Assembly: GCA_900550505.1 (NCBI GenBank)
Contig: URSI01000047.1
Span: 1-7,806, forward strand
DNA: 7,806 bases
Direction of reading: 5' to 3'
From: an uncultured Eubacteriales bacterium
GTDB lineage: Bacteria; Bacillota; Clostridia; Oscillospirales; CAG-382
Under the pieces are notes generated by a model, which was not told the DNA's origin, did no database searches, and saw only the letters and a list, made by a program, of their open reading frames with translations. Below, piece by piece: positions 5,965 through 7,806 of the stretch. Position numbers and translations under genes: made by a program. Each line of letters begins with the position of its first letter. Positions within the stretch are counted from its first letter, which is position 1.

Positions 5965-7501
5965 CGCTGTCATCTCCGTTTGAATTTCTTTTATTACGGT
6001 TTGCAAGGATCATAAAAATCTGCGCGAGCGCTGTCAGCAGCGGAGCCGCCCAGAGCACGACGTCGCCGATTCTCGTATAGAGAGTCATGTTATCGTATGT
6101 GTATACGGTGCCGTCAACGACACCTTGCACTAAAGGCCCCAGCTCCGAAATCACACGTCCTTTTGAATCTATAAGCATGGAGACTCCCGTGTTTGCGGCC
6201 CTTACCACGCAACGCCCCGTTTCAATCGCCCGGAGCTTTGAAAAAGATGCGTGCTGATACACCGCACGTGTGTCTTTGAACCAGGAATCATTTGTCACTA
6301 CAACCAATAACGTCGCACCGTCCCGCACACTTTCGCGTGAAAGCGAAGAAAATATGGAATCAAAGCATACGAGCGATCCTATCCTTATCCCGTTCCGAAG
6401 CGTTATGAGCGCGCTATCCTGACCCGGGGTATAGTCCATGCCGCCGAGATTGAGATTTTCGATGAAAGATATGCTTTTGAACAGAGCCGGAATGTATTCA
6501 CCGAACGGCACAAGGTGACGTTTGCCGTACGCCGAGGAATAGCTTCCGTCGCTGTCGGCCGCTATCGTTCCGTTGAATTTTCCGGTCTGAGTGTTCAGCA
6601 ACACACCCATAAGCACTGCCGTGTCGCCTTGCCTGGCGGAGTCGGATATCTCATTTGCGAGGGAAGAGCCGGTGTCGAAGAGAAACGGAAACGACGATTC
6701 CGGCAGTACGACCAAATCGTATTCGCCGCTTGTTGCAAGCTCACACGCCGGTACCGCGTAGCGCTCAACGGACAGCGCATAGCTGTTGTCCCACTTTTCG
6801 TTCGAAAGTATATTGCCCTGAACGCATGCCACGTCGAATTCGCCCGTTGAGTGCGGGTCGGAGTACAGCAACACCGTACCGGCGATTGCATTTGCGCAAT
6901 ATATGCCGGCACCGACACACAGCCACAGCTTCCTCCTTGATGGCACATCGCATATCGCCAATCCTATCAGGGCGCCTGACACCGTAACGATAACGGTGAC
7001 AAAGTATGCCCCGAATACCGAAACGGTCTGGACCGCAGGCAGAAATCCGGTCTGTGCCGAAGCGGTCATGCCCCAAGAAAATCCGAGAGATCCGAGTGAT
7101 ATCAGAAACTCGTCGAGCATTATCGCACAGGCAAATACCGCCGGCAAAACCGGTTTTGCAACGTGCAGGAACGAGGCAAGCTTCATTACCGAAGCCAGAG
7201 CGAGTGAATGCACCGCGCTTATTCCTACGCACGCGGCAACGATTATCACCCACCCCTGCACCGGAGTGAACCCGAAGTGGCCGAACGGGTATAACGCTGT
7301 AAACCAGTAATAAAGCGGCAGATAAAACGCCGCTCCGTAGATCATTGAAAGAGAAAATGAGCGTTTAAGCCGACCGCCGTCATACATTGCGGCAAAATAC
7401 AGCGCACTGCCGGCGAGCGACGCCAGAAAAAGCTTATCCCAGAAGAACGGCAAAACCGAACAAATACCCCCGGCTGCCGCGAGGAGCGCACGGCGTCTCA
7501 T
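5954..7501 (-). CDS. lnt: Apolipoprotein N-acyltransferase
   Basis: Membrane enzyme that transfers an acyl chain from phospholipid to the N-terminal cysteine of lipoproteins, the third step of lipoprotein maturation. Length is 515 residues, as in E. coli (512). About seven N-terminal helices (to about 213) precede a nitrilase-like extracytoplasmic domain (about 222-470) and a last helix (482-500). The catalytic triad is visible: E268 in VVLPESSFPF, K327 in YGKRHLVPFGEYIP and C379 in GSLVCFDSIF. W237 (NEKW), E335 (PFGEY) and NDSWF (404-408) also match. The usual C-Y-E after the nucleophile is C-F-D here. The ATG at 7501 overlaps the stop of the preceding TIM-barrel gene as ATGA, and no clear ribosome binding site is present, so translation is probably coupled. 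In Firmicutes this gene is patchily distributed, and its presence points to triacylated lipoproteins or a related acyltransferase role. Confidence 0.92.
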   Translation of the reverse strand: MRRRALLAAAGGICSVLPFFWDKLFLASLAGSALYFAAMYDGGRLKRSFSLSMIYGAAFYLPLYYWFTALYPFGHFGFTPVQGWVIIVAACVGISAVHSLALASVMKLASFLHVAKPVLPAVFACAIMLDEFLISLGSLGFSWGMTASAQTGFLPAVQTVSVFGAYFVTVIVTVSGALIGLAICDVPSRRKLWLCVGAGIYCANAIAGTVLLYSDPHSTGEFDVACVQGNILSNEKWDNSYALSVERYAVPACELATSGEYDLVVLPESSFPFLFDTGSSLANEISDSARQGDTAVLMGVLLNTQTGKFNGTIAADSDGSYSSAYGKRHLVPFGEYIPALFKSISFIENLNLGGMDYTPGQDSALITLRNGIRIGSLVCFDSIFSSLSRESVRDGATLLVVVTNDSWFKDTRAVYQHASFSKLRAIETGRCVVRAANTGVSMLIDSKGRVISELGPLVQGVVDGTVYTYDNMTLYTRIGDVVLWAAPLLTALAQIFMILANRNKRNSNGDDSDEM

Positions 7502-7806
7502 TCCGCTAATTTCAGGACAGCGTTATATGCCGTCTCAAACGCCTCATAGGGCGAAGCAAACGAAAACCGGTGCTCGATTTTCCCGTCTGCGGCAAGCGAG
7601 GCAAGTCCCGTAAAATCGCAGAGATGCGGTTCGATGGTCAGGATCGCTTCAGACCTCGGGTCTGCCTTTATATGGGAGATAAGCTCTTTGAGAAAGGCGC
7701 GACCGCAGCCGGGCGGCACTATGGTTCCGTCAAGCTCGGAATCCTTTATATGGTAGTATTCGATATGGTCGTTGAGCAGCTCAAAAGTATGCGAGGCATC
7801 ATACCC
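7498..7806 (-). CDS. Sugar phosphate isomerase/epimerase-like TIM barrel protein, C-terminal 102 residues (partial)
   Basis: The frame is open to the right edge and ends with TGA at 7500-7498, so only the C-terminus is seen and the true start is off the window. In the fragment, IEYYHIKD (15-22) followed by GTIVPPGCG (27-35) and then LTIEPHL (56-62) matches the last strands of xylose-isomerase-like/AP-endonuclease-2-type barrels, where the H-x-K-D and late Glu residues help bind a divalent metal. The rest, including FASPYEAFETAYNAVLKL, is the usual closing helix. An internal GTG near 7719 is not the start, since the family motifs continue upstream of it. The gene overlaps lnt by 4 bp. The exact substrate is unknown. 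Confidence 0.8.
   Translation of the reverse strand, partial: GYDASHTFELLNDHIEYYHIKDSELDGTIVPPGCGRAFLKELISHIKADPRSEAILTIEPHLCDFTGLASLAADGKIEHRFSFASPYEAFETAYNAVLKLAE

Noticed and set aside
5965..6006. Longer esterase start at 6006 (TTG) or at the ATG at 5973
   Set aside because: The first has a rare start codon deep inside lnt, and the second has GGAG directly abutting it. The ATG at 5964 has the proper spacing.
5269..6015. A 248-codon open frame on the plus strand opposite the esterase
   Set aside because: The minus-strand frame has the full catalytic triad of a known family. The plus-strand translation is Arg/Cys/His-rich with no family motif, as expected for a shadow frame in GC-rich codons.

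Overview
The window looks like chromosomal DNA from an anaerobic, fermentative bacterium, most likely a Clostridia-type Firmicute of roughly even G+C. This is an inference. It rests on the style of the prolyl-tRNA synthetase N-terminus, a sodium-pump decarboxylase membrane subunit paired with a tiny gamma-like protein, strong sigma-A-type promoters and GGAGG-like ribosome binding sites. I saw no mobile element, CRISPR array, tRNA or rRNA. Every sizeable gap between genes is a promoter region or a convergent intergenic region.

Layout. (1) At 1-240, on the minus strand, is the start of proS, running off the left edge. It is divergent from (2) a plus-strand pair at 440-1744: a sodium-translocating decarboxylase beta subunit followed by a 44-residue OadG-like membrane peptide. 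The two units have near-consensus promoters (TTGACA, 17 bp, TAAAAT) back to back in 272-373. (3) A convergent gap (1745-1844) with a strong hairpin separates this from a minus-strand two-gene unit: a CPA2-type cation/proton antiporter (4001 to 2556), then an MgtC/SapB-family membrane protein (2552 to 1845). (4) A LysR-type regulator (4132-5031, plus) is transcribed divergently from the antiporter, with overlapping promoters between them. (5) A second convergent gap holds a perfect 13-bp inverted repeat. (6) A minus-strand operon enters from the right edge: the C-terminus of a sugar phosphate isomerase/epimerase-like TIM barrel protein, then apolipoprotein N-acyltransferase (lnt), then an alpha/beta-hydrolase esterase. 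Its genes overlap by 4 and 11 bp, which suggests translational coupling.

How the genes may work together. The left half has an ion-homeostasis theme: a Na+-exporting decarboxylase membrane module, a Na+(K+)/H+ antiporter and an MgtC-like protein, with a LysR regulator placed to control the antiporter-mgtC unit. The decarboxylase beta/gamma pair has no carboxyltransferase or biotin-carrier gene beside it, so its catalytic partner must be encoded elsewhere. The right-hand operon mixes envelope lipoprotein maturation with carbohydrate-type enzymes and has no obvious single pathway.

I found no clear evidence of an entirely new system. The points most worth a second look are the orphan decarboxylase membrane module with its unusually small partner, the antiporter's TTG start and uncharacterised C-terminal tail, the MgtC homologue lacking the usual core motif, and the Lnt with a C-F-D active-site variant.
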